In this document: one piece after another, positions 18,241-26,870 of the stretch
Numbering within the stretch: position 1 is the first letter of the stretch
Layout: every line of letters begins with the position of its first letter
Origin: an uncultured Balneola sp.
Lineage (GTDB): Bacteria > Bacteroidota > Rhodothermia > Balneolales > Balneolaceae
NCBI GenBank assembly: GCA_902529365.1
Contig: CABZWK010000005.1
Span: 62,001 to 126,000, forward strand
Direction: 5' to 3'
DNA length: 64,000 nt
Notes under the pieces: model-generated
Seen by the model: only the letters and a program-made list of their open reading frames with translations
Database searches by the model: none
Told to the model about the DNA's origin: nothing
Position numbers and translations under genes: made by a program

Positions 18241-19740
18241 TTAGCTTAGATGTTGAACACACTCTTTAAATGCCCGCCCACGGTGCTCATAATTTTCGAA
18301 CATGTCGAAAGAAGAACAGGCGGGACTTAATAAAACTACTTCGCCACGTTTGGCCTGTTTTTGAGCAGATCGAACCGCAGTTCGCATATCATCTGCCACG
18401 ATAAATTGGGGAACCATATCCCCGATTTGCTCCTGAATACGATCCCGAGATTCACCTATAGCAATAACCGTGTGTACCTTTTCGATGAGTTGATCACGCA
18501 GCTCGGTATAATCATTGCCTTTATCGCGTCCACCTAGGATCAGTGTCATTGGGGTCTTGATGCTGTCTAAAGCAAACCAAACTGCATTCACGTTCGTAGC
18601 TTTACTGTCGTTAATGTATTTAATCCCATCCAATTCACGCACTACCTCTAGGCGATGCTCTACGCCCGTAAACCGAGATAGGCTTTCACGAATAACCTCG
18701 TTTTTAATTTCACATGCTCGGGCAGCGAGTGCCGTTGCTAGACCATTTTGCAGATTATGTTGTCCATGTAGTCCTAATTCAAAGGGTGGCATGAGTATTT
18801 CCTCTTGGTTATTTAGTCGGAAGATGATTTGGTTATTGTGTAAAAAAGCGCCCTCAACGACCGCTTTTTGGGTAGAAAATGCCCAAAGTCGCGGGGCATC
18901 AGATTGGCCTAAAAGCTGTTGGGCATGCGAGCGTACCCTCTGATCGTCATAATTGTAGATAAAGGTTTGTCCCGCAGACTGCTGCTGGGTAATTCTAAAC
19001 TTCGAAGCGGAATAATCATCCATTGAATGATTGTACCGGTCTAAATGATCCGGGGTAATATTCAGCAGTACACTAACATCGGGGCAAAATGTGTGAATAT
19101 GATCCAATTGGAAACTACTCACTTCCAAAATCAAGTAATACTCTCCTCGGGTTAATGTAGACCCAGCCTCACCGATAGATTCAACATGGCCGGTCCCCGA
19201 ACTAGACTGATTGGATGGCTCGGAATGGGAGGCGCTAGATTGGACTAATCCAAGCTGGGTGCACTGTTCACTAAAAGCCATTCCTATGTTACCCGCCAAT
19301 TGATGAGGCCGCCCTGCGCGGGTAAAACAATCCTGTATCCATGAGCTAACGGTCGTTTTTCCATTGCTGCCTGTGATAGCAATTATTGGGGAGGAACTAA
19401 ACCAACTAGCCAATTCGATTTCAGAAACAACGGCTTTTTGAGCGTGGAGGTATTCTTGTACTAAAGCCGCTTGGGTGGGTACACCGGGGCTGAGCACCGC
19501 AAAGGTTCCGTCTGAGGCGGCCGCAGAATGCCTGCCTTCCTCGAAGGCGATTCCGCGTGTTTGTAAGCGCTCTTTCATTGGTTCGGTAATAGTGCCATGG
19601 TCGCTTACAAACACTGTTGCTCCAGCTTCGTGGAGCAGCTCGGCCGCCCCCACTCCGCTACGGGCAGCGCCAATAACAACGACCTTAGTACCGGGGAGGT
19701 CTTGCTTTAGTTGGGTGATATGGGTTGCGTTCAATAACAT
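18241..19740 (-). CDS. murD: UDP-N-acetylmuramoylalanine--D-glutamate ligase, with an inserted Ser-rich segment
   Basis: The Mur ligase that adds D-Glu. The 499-aa protein has the N-terminal VVVIGAARSGVGAAELL, the ATP loop AITGSNGKTTVSS (residues 121-133), the EVSSFQL motif just after residue 205, and C-terminal LSPACSSFDMF. It is about 40 residues longer than usual because of a Ser/Gly-rich insertion at roughly residues 162-199 (19144-19257), between the GNIG motif and the SSFQL motif. The insertion lies on a surface loop region and is likely tolerated. The gene follows mraY with a 1-bp gap. Confidence 0.95.
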   Translation of the reverse strand: MLLNATHITQLKQDLPGTKVVVIGAARSGVGAAELLHEAGATVFVSDHGTITEPMKERLQTRGIAFEEGRHSAAASDGTFAVLSPGVPTQAALVQEYLHAQKAVVSEIELASWFSSSPIIAITGSNGKTTVSSWIQDCFTRAGRPHQLAGNIGMAFSEQCTQLGLVQSSASHSEPSNQSSSGTGHVESIGEAGSTLTRGEYYLILEVSSFQLDHIHTFCPDVSVLLNITPDHLDRYNHSMDDYSASKFRITQQQSAGQTFIYNYDDQRVRSHAQQLLGQSDAPRLWAFSTQKAVVEGAFLHNNQIIFRLNNQEEILMPPFELGLHGQHNLQNGLATALAARACEIKNEVIRESLSRFTGVEHRLEVVRELDGIKYINDSKATNVNAVWFALDSIKTPMTLILGGRDKGNDYTELRDQLIEKVHTVIAIGESRDRIQEQIGDMVPQFIVADDMRTAVRSAQKQAKRGEVVLLSPACSSFDMFENYEHRGRAFKECVQHLS

Positions 19741-19741
19741 A

Positions 19742-20875
19742 TCAGCGAATCTTCAGGGTTAATAAGCTGATTAACGCCATAAGGATGGCTACGATCCAAA
19801 ATCGAACTACAATTTTGCTCTCGCTCCAGCCTTTTTTCTCAAAATGATGATGGATGGGAGCAATCAAGAAAAATCGTTGTCCCTCTCCCGTTGTCCACTT
19901 GGTATATTTGAAATAACTGGTTTGTAAAATGACCGAAACGGTCTCAAAGAAAAACACTCCACAAATAAATGGAAGTAACAATTCTTTATGTAGCATTAAC
20001 GCTAAAGCTCCGAATGCTCCGCCAAGAGCAAGAGAACCGGTGTCACCCATAAATACGCTGGCAGGATGAGTGTTATACCATAAAAAGCCCATACAGGCGC
20101 CCACTAAAGCTGCCGCGAATACGGTGAGCTCACCGGCGCCTGGTAAGTACATGATATCTAAGAAACGAGAAAAGTCAATTCGTCCCGATACATAGGCAAA
20201 AATAGCAAAAACAATACCGCATATGGCAGAAATACCAGTGGCCAATCCATCTAATCCATCGGTAAGATTGGTTGCATTACTCACCGCAGTAATAATAAAG
20301 ATGGATACGCCTAAATAAATAAACCAACCCATAGTTTCGCCGAAATAGGCATAATCGATGGTAGAATTTTTAGCAAAAGGAACCGTGCTCAAGGTATTTA
20401 CGGTTTCAAAGTTTGGATGAGAATACAACACCAATCCCAATATCAACCCTACGCTTACCTGTCCAGCAATTTTAAACCGGCCGGCGAGACCACTTTTGTT
20501 TTTCTTCACCACTTTAATGTAGTCATCAATGAACCCGACCAACCCAAGTGTTAGCATGACAAAAAAGATGAGCCATCCATAAATACTATCCATTCGAACA
20601 AACAAAAGGGAAGGGATGAGTGTAGATAACAAAATGATTACGCCTCCCATAGTGGGGGTTCCCTGCTTACTTTGATGATCCAAACCAATGTCGTCTCGAA
20701 CCACTTCACCCAATTGCATTCGTCGTAACCAAGCGATTATGCGCTTGCCAAAAAATAAACTAATGAGCAGAGAGCTCACTGCTGCTAGGCCAGTTCGCGT
20801 AGAGATAAACGCCATAACGGTGGCGCCTGGTAATGCAAACGTTTGTTCTAGCCAATTAAATAGTTCGTAGAGCAT
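19742..20875 (-). CDS. mraY: Phospho-MurNAc-pentapeptide translocase MraY
   Basis: An integral membrane enzyme that makes lipid I. I place the start at 20875, not the ATG at 20893, because an AAGGAGG sits 7 bases before it and the ATG overlaps the murE stop as TAATG; this gives 377 aa. Motifs: KQGTPTMGGVIIL near residue 68, the Asp-rich FIDDYIKVVKKN, NATNLTDGLDGLA, and the HHHFEKKGW loop near residue 335. About 10 membrane helices. Confidence 0.97.
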   Translation of the reverse strand: MLYELFNWLEQTFALPGATVMAFISTRTGLAAVSSLLISLFFGKRIIAWLRRMQLGEVVRDDIGLDHQSKQGTPTMGGVIILLSTLIPSLLFVRMDSIYGWLIFFVMLTLGLVGFIDDYIKVVKKNKSGLAGRFKIAGQVSVGLILGLVLYSHPNFETVNTLSTVPFAKNSTIDYAYFGETMGWFIYLGVSIFIITAVSNATNLTDGLDGLATGISAICGIVFAIFAYVSGRIDFSRFLDIMYLPGAGELTVFAAALVGACMGFLWYNTHPASVFMGDTGSLALGGAFGALALMLHKELLLPFICGVFFFETVSVILQTSYFKYTKWTTGEGQRFFLIAPIHHHFEKKGWSESKIVVRFWIVAILMALISLLTLKIR

Positions 20876-22485
20876 TAGGTGGCCTCCTTCCATGTTTTAA
20901 GAAGTTCTAAGGCTATTTTTCGGTCATCAAAAGGATGCTTAACACCCTCTACTTCTTGATAATCCTCATGTCCTTTACCGGCAATGACGATGATGTCATC
21001 CGCCACAGCTAAGCGTAAGGCCAAGGCAATGGCTTTTGCTCGATCGACTTCACTACGAAGCTGATTTGTTCTAAACTCCTCACTGAAACCCGAATAAATC
21101 TCCTCAATAATAGACTCTGGTGCTTCAGATCGAGGATTATCTGTAGTTAAAATGGCTAAATCACACCATTTTTCACACGCTTGAGCCATCAAAGGCCGCT
21201 TAACTGCATCCCGATCGCCACCTGCCCCAAAGACAACCAACAACTTTTGATGGGGTTCTTTTAATTCAGCCAAGGTGGAACAAATATTTTCTAGAGCATC
21301 AGGTGTATGTGCATAATCGACAAATACACAAGGATAACGTGCGCCATCCTCGATACTTATTCGTTCTAATCGTCCGGGAGCGCCCCAAAAGCCCCGGCTA
21401 TGCTTTTCTAGTTCAATGGGGTCAATACCCAATAATTGTGCTGCGCTTATTGCCTGAAGGGCGTTATAGGCATTAAACAAACCTACTAATGGAAGTTCCC
21501 ATTGTGTGCTGGTACTTATTTCTGATAAAGTGGTGCCATGTAATCCCAATGATTCTACGGTGTACTTTCGCCCCTGAGCCCATGAAGGCAAGGGGAAATA
21601 GGTTGATATTGGCTGCGCTACTGAAGGGCTGTGCTGCATTAATTGAGCACCCTCGGCATCCAGTATCCCGAGAGAGAAAATTTGGGCGTCAGTATCTTGA
21701 ATCATATACCCACCATGAGGGTCATCAGCGTTGATAATAGCCCAAGACCCCGGCTTTAAATCATCGAACAATTTCTTTTTTGCCGTCATATAGGATTCAA
21801 AATCTCCATGGTAGTCTAAATGATCATGAGTGATATTCGTGAATATGGCTATGTTGAAGGGAATTCCTTGCACTCTAAACTGGTCCAAGGCATGCGAGGA
21901 AACCTCCATGACCAAGTGGGTGCTGCCTGCATTCACCATGGCTTGCATGTCATTGGCCAGTTCAATGGGGTCGGAGGTTGTAAGAGAGGAGGGTAATTCC
22001 TCATCTAAAATTCGTTTGGACACCGTGCCCAATAAACTTACTGCTTTACCTGAACGTGATAGCAGTTCGTACAACAAGGTAGCTGTAGTAGTTTTCCCAT
22101 TGGTGCCAGTTATGCCAATAACCTGTAAACGCTGCCACGGATCACCGGCGAAGGCTTGAGCTAAGGGACCGACAATTTCACGTGTATTTGCTACTTGCAT
22201 GTAATTATCGACCTCAGGATAGCTTTCAGGGGACTCTTCACCAATAATGAGTAGATTGGTTATACGCGCTAGTGCATTAATGAAGGTATGGCCATCCACT
22301 TTTATGCCTCGTATGGCTATGAACACCCCTGAGGAGCTCACCTTTCTAGAATCCTGACTAAGGTGGGTGTAGACCCCCTCGGGATACTTAATGCGCTTAA
22401 CTAAGGGTTGACAAACTACTTGAATTTCCTGGGTGCTCAACTTGCGTGAGACTAAAGGAGAGCTAGCTAATGGTGTGTGACTCAC
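20875..22485 (-). CDS. murE: UDP-MurNAc-tripeptide synthetase MurE
   Basis: The Mur ligase that adds the third residue, probably meso-diaminopimelate. 536 aa. It has GITGTNGKTTTATLL for ATP binding near residue 130, HDHLDYHG near residue 220, VDYAHTPDALEN near residue 375, and the DNPRSEAP motif near residue 435; DNPR is the signature of DAP-adding MurE. The last base is shared with the mraY start; the gene overlaps ftsI by 4 bp. Confidence 0.97.
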   Translation of the reverse strand: MSHTPLASSPLVSRKLSTQEIQVVCQPLVKRIKYPEGVYTHLSQDSRKVSSSGVFIAIRGIKVDGHTFINALARITNLLIIGEESPESYPEVDNYMQVANTREIVGPLAQAFAGDPWQRLQVIGITGTNGKTTTATLLYELLSRSGKAVSLLGTVSKRILDEELPSSLTTSDPIELANDMQAMVNAGSTHLVMEVSSHALDQFRVQGIPFNIAIFTNITHDHLDYHGDFESYMTAKKKLFDDLKPGSWAIINADDPHGGYMIQDTDAQIFSLGILDAEGAQLMQHSPSVAQPISTYFPLPSWAQGRKYTVESLGLHGTTLSEISTSTQWELPLVGLFNAYNALQAISAAQLLGIDPIELEKHSRGFWGAPGRLERISIEDGARYPCVFVDYAHTPDALENICSTLAELKEPHQKLLVVFGAGGDRDAVKRPLMAQACEKWCDLAILTTDNPRSEAPESIIEEIYSGFSEEFRTNQLRSEVDRAKAIALALRLAVADDIIVIAGKGHEDYQEVEGVKHPFDDRKIALELLKTWKEAT

Positions 22486-24680
22486 TGCTGACTCCCTGTT
22501 TTTCCAGTAATTTGTTCGAAAGAGCGTGCCTTGCCCCGAAGTGTTACCGTTCTTCCGGGACGAGTGTACTCACCGGCAAGTGGAAATTGTGCGTAGATAG
22601 TCCCCGAACCAACGCGTTGTGTCTTAAGGCCTAATTCAGCCAACAGGGTGTGGGCTGTTCGCATGCTCATTCCGCGCACATCGGGAAGTGCAATGCGTTC
22701 AATCTCTTCGGCAATAGCTTCTTTCAAGGCTGTTTTTGGATCCTTGTGGGGGTTTAAGAGGCTTGATTTAGTCTGAGCATTAATGCGTAATCGGGTTTTT
22801 GCAAAAAGAGTGTCCCCAGGGGCTGGCTGCTGATCCACGATCCAATCGCCCTCACCCTCCATCTCAAATGGAATATATAGGGATTCCAATAATTTTTCGG
22901 CTCGATCGGGTGATAAGCCTAACAAGGAGGGAGCAATAGCAAAGGTATTTCTCTTGTTCTCTTGTTGAACCAAATGTTGTTGTAGGTCTTGGTCTAAACC
23001 GGCAATACGCAGGGCTACTTGCTTAAAGATTGGACCCGCAGTGTATCCACCATATCCTATGGGTTTTGGCTCGTCTAACATAATATAGATAACATATTTG
23101 GGAGCTTCTACAGGGAAAAAGCCAACAAAAGAACCTCTGTACCGATTGGAGTACATCCCATTGACTACTTTCTTAGCTGTTCCTGTTTTACCTGCAATAC
23201 GTAGACCTGGTATTTGGGCTAAGTCCCCAGTTCCTGAATCACTAACAACACTTTCAAAAACGGGATAAAGGTGGCCCAGAGTTTTTGCTTTGGCTACCTT
23301 ACGAATTCTGGTTGGTTGGAATTGTTCAACGATTTTACCATTTGAATTCGTTATTTCTCTCACTAAATAAGGACGCATCAAATCACCCTGATTAGCAAAA
23401 GCTGCGTAGGCCTGAGTAGTTTGCATAGGGGTTGCAAGAAGCTCATAACCATGGGACATCCAAGGTAAACTTACCAAACTCCATTCGAAGGGTTTTGACA
23501 TACGTCCACTTTCTTCCCCTGCAATATCCACATGAGTGGGAGTTCCAAAACCTAAATTACGAGCATATTGGTAGAAAGTATCGTTATCCAAGCGCATGGC
23601 TATTTCAGCGGTAGCTACGTTGGACGACTGCTGAATAACTTCTTCAAAGTTCATAGTCCCTAGCGGATCGTGATCTCGTAAGGTAAGACCGTGAATTTGA
23701 ACAACCCCATCTTCCGGGGTTTCGAAAAGTTCTCCTTCCTTGATGACCCCCTGTTCTACGGCTGCAATGGCGGTAACTAATTTAAAAGTAGATCCAGGTT
23801 CAACCATATCTGCTATGGCAAAATTTCGCCGATTTTCTACATTAATATCTCCAGGAACATTGGGGTCATAGCTTGGGTAATTGGCCATAGCTAAGATTTC
23901 GCCTGTGGTAGGGTCCATGATAATTCCCGTACCGTAGTTGGCCTTAAATCGCTGAACACCAACCTGTAACTCATCTTCTAAAATAGCTTGGATGGAAGCG
24001 TCAATCGTGGTGTGTAAATCATAACCCTCGGTGGGTAATTTTTTTGGTGCTCCAACGTATTCAAATACACGTTGAAGTGCATCTTTGCGCACTTGTTGCA
24101 CCCCATCAACCCCTCTTAGTTCTTTATCGTAATGAGACTCAAGGCCTATCCGTCCTTTCATTTCATGATTTACAAAGCCCATAGTATGAGCGGCAAGCGA
24201 GCCGAAGGTGTAACTTCGGCGATAGTTTTCTTCTAAAATTACCCCTCGTATTCCAAGAGTAGCTAGATGCTCCTTTTGCGAGCCATTCAAGTTTTTTTCC
24301 ATCACCACGTAACGGGACCGGGCAGGAGCCTCGTTTATAATACCTTGGTAATAGATTTTGCCTTTTCCAGTAACTCGGCCCAATGTTACCAATACCGTGT
24401 CTATTTGCGCCTGCGTCATCCCAGGCACTTTGGGGTCTAAGGCCATTTTGTAGTCTACGGTGTTGGTAGCTATTAGGGTGCCATTTCGGTCGTAAATATT
24501 ACCACGTTCTGCAGGTATAGGAATTTCTGTGATGGCTTGCTTATTCCAAAGCTGACGAAGTCCATTACCCTCAATGAAATTAATCCTAACCAATTGAACC
24601 AATAATGCCGCCGGTAGTAAAAATAGGATACCCAGCATAACAAACATCCGACCCATGATGGCACCTCTAAATTCCTGCAT
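22482..24680 (-). CDS. ftsI: Septal penicillin-binding protein FtsI (PBP3/PBP2x type) with PASTA domains
   Basis: A class B transpeptidase, 732 aa. One membrane helix near residues 12-32, a dimerisation domain starting PAERGNIYDRNG, and the catalytic motifs SxxK (S297-K300, in EPGSTFK), SxN (S352-N354) and KTG (K498-G500). The C-terminus carries two PASTA-like modules (about residues 587-645 and 667-720; for example LPDVRGMSMRTAHTLLAELG). PASTA modules bind peptidoglycan stems and are best known in Gram-positive PBP2x and in Bacteroidota FtsI. It starts directly after the ftsL stop. Confidence 0.95.
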   Translation of the reverse strand: MQEFRGAIMGRMFVMLGILFLLPAALLVQLVRINFIEGNGLRQLWNKQAITEIPIPAERGNIYDRNGTLIATNTVDYKMALDPKVPGMTQAQIDTVLVTLGRVTGKGKIYYQGIINEAPARSRYVVMEKNLNGSQKEHLATLGIRGVILEENYRRSYTFGSLAAHTMGFVNHEMKGRIGLESHYDKELRGVDGVQQVRKDALQRVFEYVGAPKKLPTEGYDLHTTIDASIQAILEDELQVGVQRFKANYGTGIIMDPTTGEILAMANYPSYDPNVPGDINVENRRNFAIADMVEPGSTFKLVTAIAAVEQGVIKEGELFETPEDGVVQIHGLTLRDHDPLGTMNFEEVIQQSSNVATAEIAMRLDNDTFYQYARNLGFGTPTHVDIAGEESGRMSKPFEWSLVSLPWMSHGYELLATPMQTTQAYAAFANQGDLMRPYLVREITNSNGKIVEQFQPTRIRKVAKAKTLGHLYPVFESVVSDSGTGDLAQIPGLRIAGKTGTAKKVVNGMYSNRYRGSFVGFFPVEAPKYVIYIMLDEPKPIGYGGYTAGPIFKQVALRIAGLDQDLQQHLVQQENKRNTFAIAPSLLGLSPDRAEKLLESLYIPFEMEGEGDWIVDQQPAPGDTLFAKTRLRINAQTKSSLLNPHKDPKTALKEAIAEEIERIALPDVRGMSMRTAHTLLAELGLKTQRVGSGTIYAQFPLAGEYTRPGRTVTLRGKARSFEQITGKTGSQQ

Positions 24681-25079
24681 TTATTGGCCCTCCAATATTT
24701 GGTCGGCTGGCCCAGCATTGATAAAGCCCAATTCTCTGGCCTTTCGATAAATATTTGCAGGGCCTATCATCCGATCGTATCGAAGTTTTAGCTCATCATG
24801 CACTTGCTGTGTCTGTTCGTTTTCTCTTTGGAGCTGTTGAACCTTACCAAGGAGCTCTTGGGTAGCGAATACATGCGTTAAATAGATAAAACCAAAAATT
24901 GCAGCTACCAAAGTGAAGATAATAATTTTGGTAGGCTTGAAGGCCGATAACTTCATTCCAGTTCCTTGGCCAAATTTTTTACTGGTTTTTTGAGATGGAG
25001 AGGGTATGGAATCAGTGGAATTGACTTTTCGAAGGTTTGGCTTCACTTTCTGCCTATGCAGGGGGGAAGATACCATCAT
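24681..25079 (-). CDS. ftsL: FtsL-like divisome protein
   Basis: A 132-aa bitopic protein: a basic cytoplasmic segment of about 45 residues, one membrane helix (KIIIFTLVAAIFGFIYLTHV, about residues 51-70), then a leucine-zipper coiled coil (ELLGKVQQLQRENEQ onwards). Sequence is poorly conserved in this family, but the layout and the place between rsmH and ftsI are those of FtsL, which bridges FtsQ and the FtsW/FtsI synthase. Overlaps rsmH by 4 bp. Confidence 0.85.
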   Translation of the reverse strand: MMVSSPLHRQKVKPNLRKVNSTDSIPSPSQKTSKKFGQGTGMKLSAFKPTKIIIFTLVAAIFGFIYLTHVFATQELLGKVQQLQRENEQTQQVHDELKLRYDRMIGPANIYRKARELGFINAGPADQILEGQ

Positions 25080-26002
25080 GAGCCAGGGTCTCCTACTTTT
25101 TCAGCTACTCTAAGTTTGGCACTTCGAGAGGCTGGGTTTCGATCAATTTCTTGATCGTTAGGGGTAATTACCTGCCGGTTGATGGGCGTTAGGGGACAGA
25201 CAGGGTTACCATAAAAGTCTTTTTCGATGATCCCTTCAAAATTTCCACTCTTCATGAAGTTTTTAACCAACCGATCTTCGAGTGAGTGATAGCTCATAAC
25301 CACCATTCTACCACCCGAGGCCAATAACTCAAGTCCTTGTTTTAAGACTTGCTTTAGCACCTCCAATTCTTGATTCACCTCAATACGAATAGCCTGAAAT
25401 ACTCTAGCCAAGCTTTTTATTCTAAACTTAGGGGGTACTTGTTCACTAATAATAGTGGAGAGCTCTTGAGTACTTTCTATTGGACGGGCACTAATGATAC
25501 TTTGGGCAATTTTCCGACTAGCGCGCTCTTCTCCATAATGAAATATGAGATCTCTTAGTCGTTCGTAATCGTATGTATTTACTACATCATACGCGGTTAG
25601 GCCTGTGTAGGTTCCCATTCTCATGTCAAGGGGACCTTCTTGCTGAAAGCTAAACCCTCTATCAGCTTGTTTGAGTTGATGCGTTGAAACCCCTAAATCC
25701 AAAAGGATTCCAGCTACCTGACCTTTAAAGGGGGGAGGTAAAAGAGTGGACAGGTAGCCGAAGTTTCCTTTTAAAATCGTACATCTGGGGTCTTCCCCAA
25801 TACGCTGGCTTGCTGCATCAATAGCTTGTTGGTCTTGATCTACTCCAAAAAACCTCGCTTGAGGACCTAATTTCTCCAATATAGCTAAGGTATGGCCACC
25901 ACCGCCCAAGGTCGCGTCAATGTAGCTGCCGTTTGGGTCAGTAATTAAATGCTCAATGCATTCTTGGAGCATCACCGGTGTATGTTCATAATATGTAGTC
26001 AT
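25076..26002 (-). CDS. rsmH: 16S rRNA (cytosine-1402-N4)-methyltransferase RsmH
   Basis: Methylates N4 of C1402 in 16S rRNA using SAM; formerly MraW. It starts YYEHTPVMLQECIEHL, has the SAM-binding IDATLGGGGHTLAIL, GILLDLGVSTHQL, and the C-terminal MSYHSLEDRLVKNF. Two in-frame ATGs exist, at 26014 and 26002. I prefer 26002 (308 aa), one base after the mraZ stop, since family members start just before the YxHxPVL motif; the upstream one would overlap mraZ by 11 bp. Confidence 0.95.
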   Translation of the reverse strand: MTTYYEHTPVMLQECIEHLITDPNGSYIDATLGGGGHTLAILEKLGPQARFFGVDQDQQAIDAASQRIGEDPRCTILKGNFGYLSTLLPPPFKGQVAGILLDLGVSTHQLKQADRGFSFQQEGPLDMRMGTYTGLTAYDVVNTYDYERLRDLIFHYGEERASRKIAQSIISARPIESTQELSTIISEQVPPKFRIKSLARVFQAIRIEVNQELEVLKQVLKQGLELLASGGRMVVMSYHSLEDRLVKNFMKSGNFEGIIEKDFYGNPVCPLTPINRQVITPNDQEIDRNPASRSAKLRVAEKVGDPGS

Positions 26003-26003
26003 A

Positions 26004-26471
26004 TTATTCACCATCGGATCCGGATCCGCCTCCCATTACCTGTTCAAAAATGGCTTCAAAAGCATCGGAATCTAAATCGGCATCCACTTTTTCGAGTACG
26101 TTGGGGGACCAAATCTCGATGTATTGCCCCATACCAATGAAAATAGCTTTTCCATCGATTTGGGCATATTTGGTATGCTCAGTGGGGAGAGTAATACGAT
26201 GTTGTTTGTCCAAAGCGGCGTCCTCGGCATAGCGTAAGAAGTTCCGTTTGGCAATTCGGCCAGCCCGGGTAAAATTGTTGGCCTTAGAGAGGGTGCCTTC
26301 CACGTCACGCCACTCGTTTTCGGGGTATAAATAAAGACAGGTTTCTAATCCACGCACCATTACGAAGCGTTCTTGAGCATCTGGACTCAACACTTTTCGC
26401 ATTTTAGCCGGGAAGGCTATGCGGCCTTTTGCATCTATACTATGCTCGTATTGACCTTTGAAGCTATGCAA
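26004..26471 (-). CDS. mraZ: Division/cell wall cluster transcriptional regulator MraZ
   Basis: A 155-aa AbrB-like DNA-binding protein with two MraZ repeats: FKGQYEHSIDAKGRIAFPAKMR at the N-terminus and DAALDKQHRITLPTEH in the middle. MraZ represses its own cluster by binding GTGGG repeats. Three such repeats lie 49-74 bp upstream. The C-terminal tail is Gly/Ser/Asp-rich. First gene of the 13-gene cluster. Confidence 0.97.
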   Translation of the reverse strand: MHSFKGQYEHSIDAKGRIAFPAKMRKVLSPDAQERFVMVRGLETCLYLYPENEWRDVEGTLSKANNFTRAGRIAKRNFLRYAEDAALDKQHRITLPTEHTKYAQIDGKAIFIGMGQYIEIWSPNVLEKVDADLDSDAFEAIFEQVMGGGSGSDGE

Positions 26472-26520
26472 GGTGACTAAACGTTGAATTTTGATTGCTT
26501 ATTTTGGATGAGAAAAAGTC

Positions 26521-26545
26521 CCCACTATCTCCCACTTTACCCCAC
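26521..26545 (-). promoter_or_regulatory. MraZ-binding boxes (three GTGGG direct repeats)
   Basis: On the minus strand GTGGG occurs three times at exactly 10-bp spacing (26545-26541, 26535-26531, 26525-26521), with 5-base spacers. This is the known MraZ operator form in other bacteria. It lies between the -10 element and the mraZ start and would overlap the transcription start, fitting autorepression of the whole division and cell-wall cluster. Confidence 0.88.
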
Positions 26546-26575
26546 AATGTACTTTAATTTTCTATAATCTGTCAA
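26546..26575 (-). promoter_or_regulatory. Sigma-70-type promoter of the mraZ cluster
   Basis: On the minus strand a perfect TTGACA (26575-26570) is followed after 18 bases by TACATT (26551-26546). The expected start of transcription, about 7 bases on, falls in the first MraZ box. The remaining DNA back to metX (26576-26810) shows no supported gene. Confidence 0.6.
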
Positions 26576-26810
26576 GAAAAAAACACTGAGAAGTAAAAAA
26601 ATACCAAATCGATCTAATTAAGCCCTAAATATAAGGTGTATTTTTTGGTGGGAGAAAATGGTGAGTAATCCGTTATTTGGTCTATTACTGACTATTCCTT
26701 AATGGTATACATTGAAAAGGAAAAGGCTGATAAGGCTGAAATCACACAGTTGAAGCAGATAAGTAGGGATGGGATAGCAAAAAAAATGAAACAACTATCT
26801 ATGCATAGTC

Positions 26811-26850
26811 TCTAGAATGTGTCTGCAAATTCTTGCCTAAACATTCTAGA
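26811..26850. repeat. Perfect 10-bp inverted repeat downstream of metX
   Basis: TCTAGAATGT (26811-26820) and ACATTCTAGA (26841-26850) are perfectly complementary with a 20-base loop. It lies just past the metX end. No T tract follows on the minus strand, so it may be a protein-binding site or a transcript-end stabiliser. Confidence 0.45.
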
Positions 26851-26854
26851 AAAT

Positions 26855-26870
26855 CTACCTTCTTAGGTAG
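26855..26870 (-). terminator. Possible terminator hairpin at the metX stop
   Basis: On the minus strand CTACCT-AAGA-AGGTAG is followed by ATTTTC. The stem covers the metX stop codon. The T run is short, so termination strength is uncertain; it may work together with the inverted repeat just beyond. Confidence 0.4.

Noticed and set aside
26702-26815. 37-codon plus-strand frame in the mraZ-metX gap
   Set aside because: No Shine-Dalgarno, no recognisable family and no sign of conservation; chance frame in AT-rich DNA.
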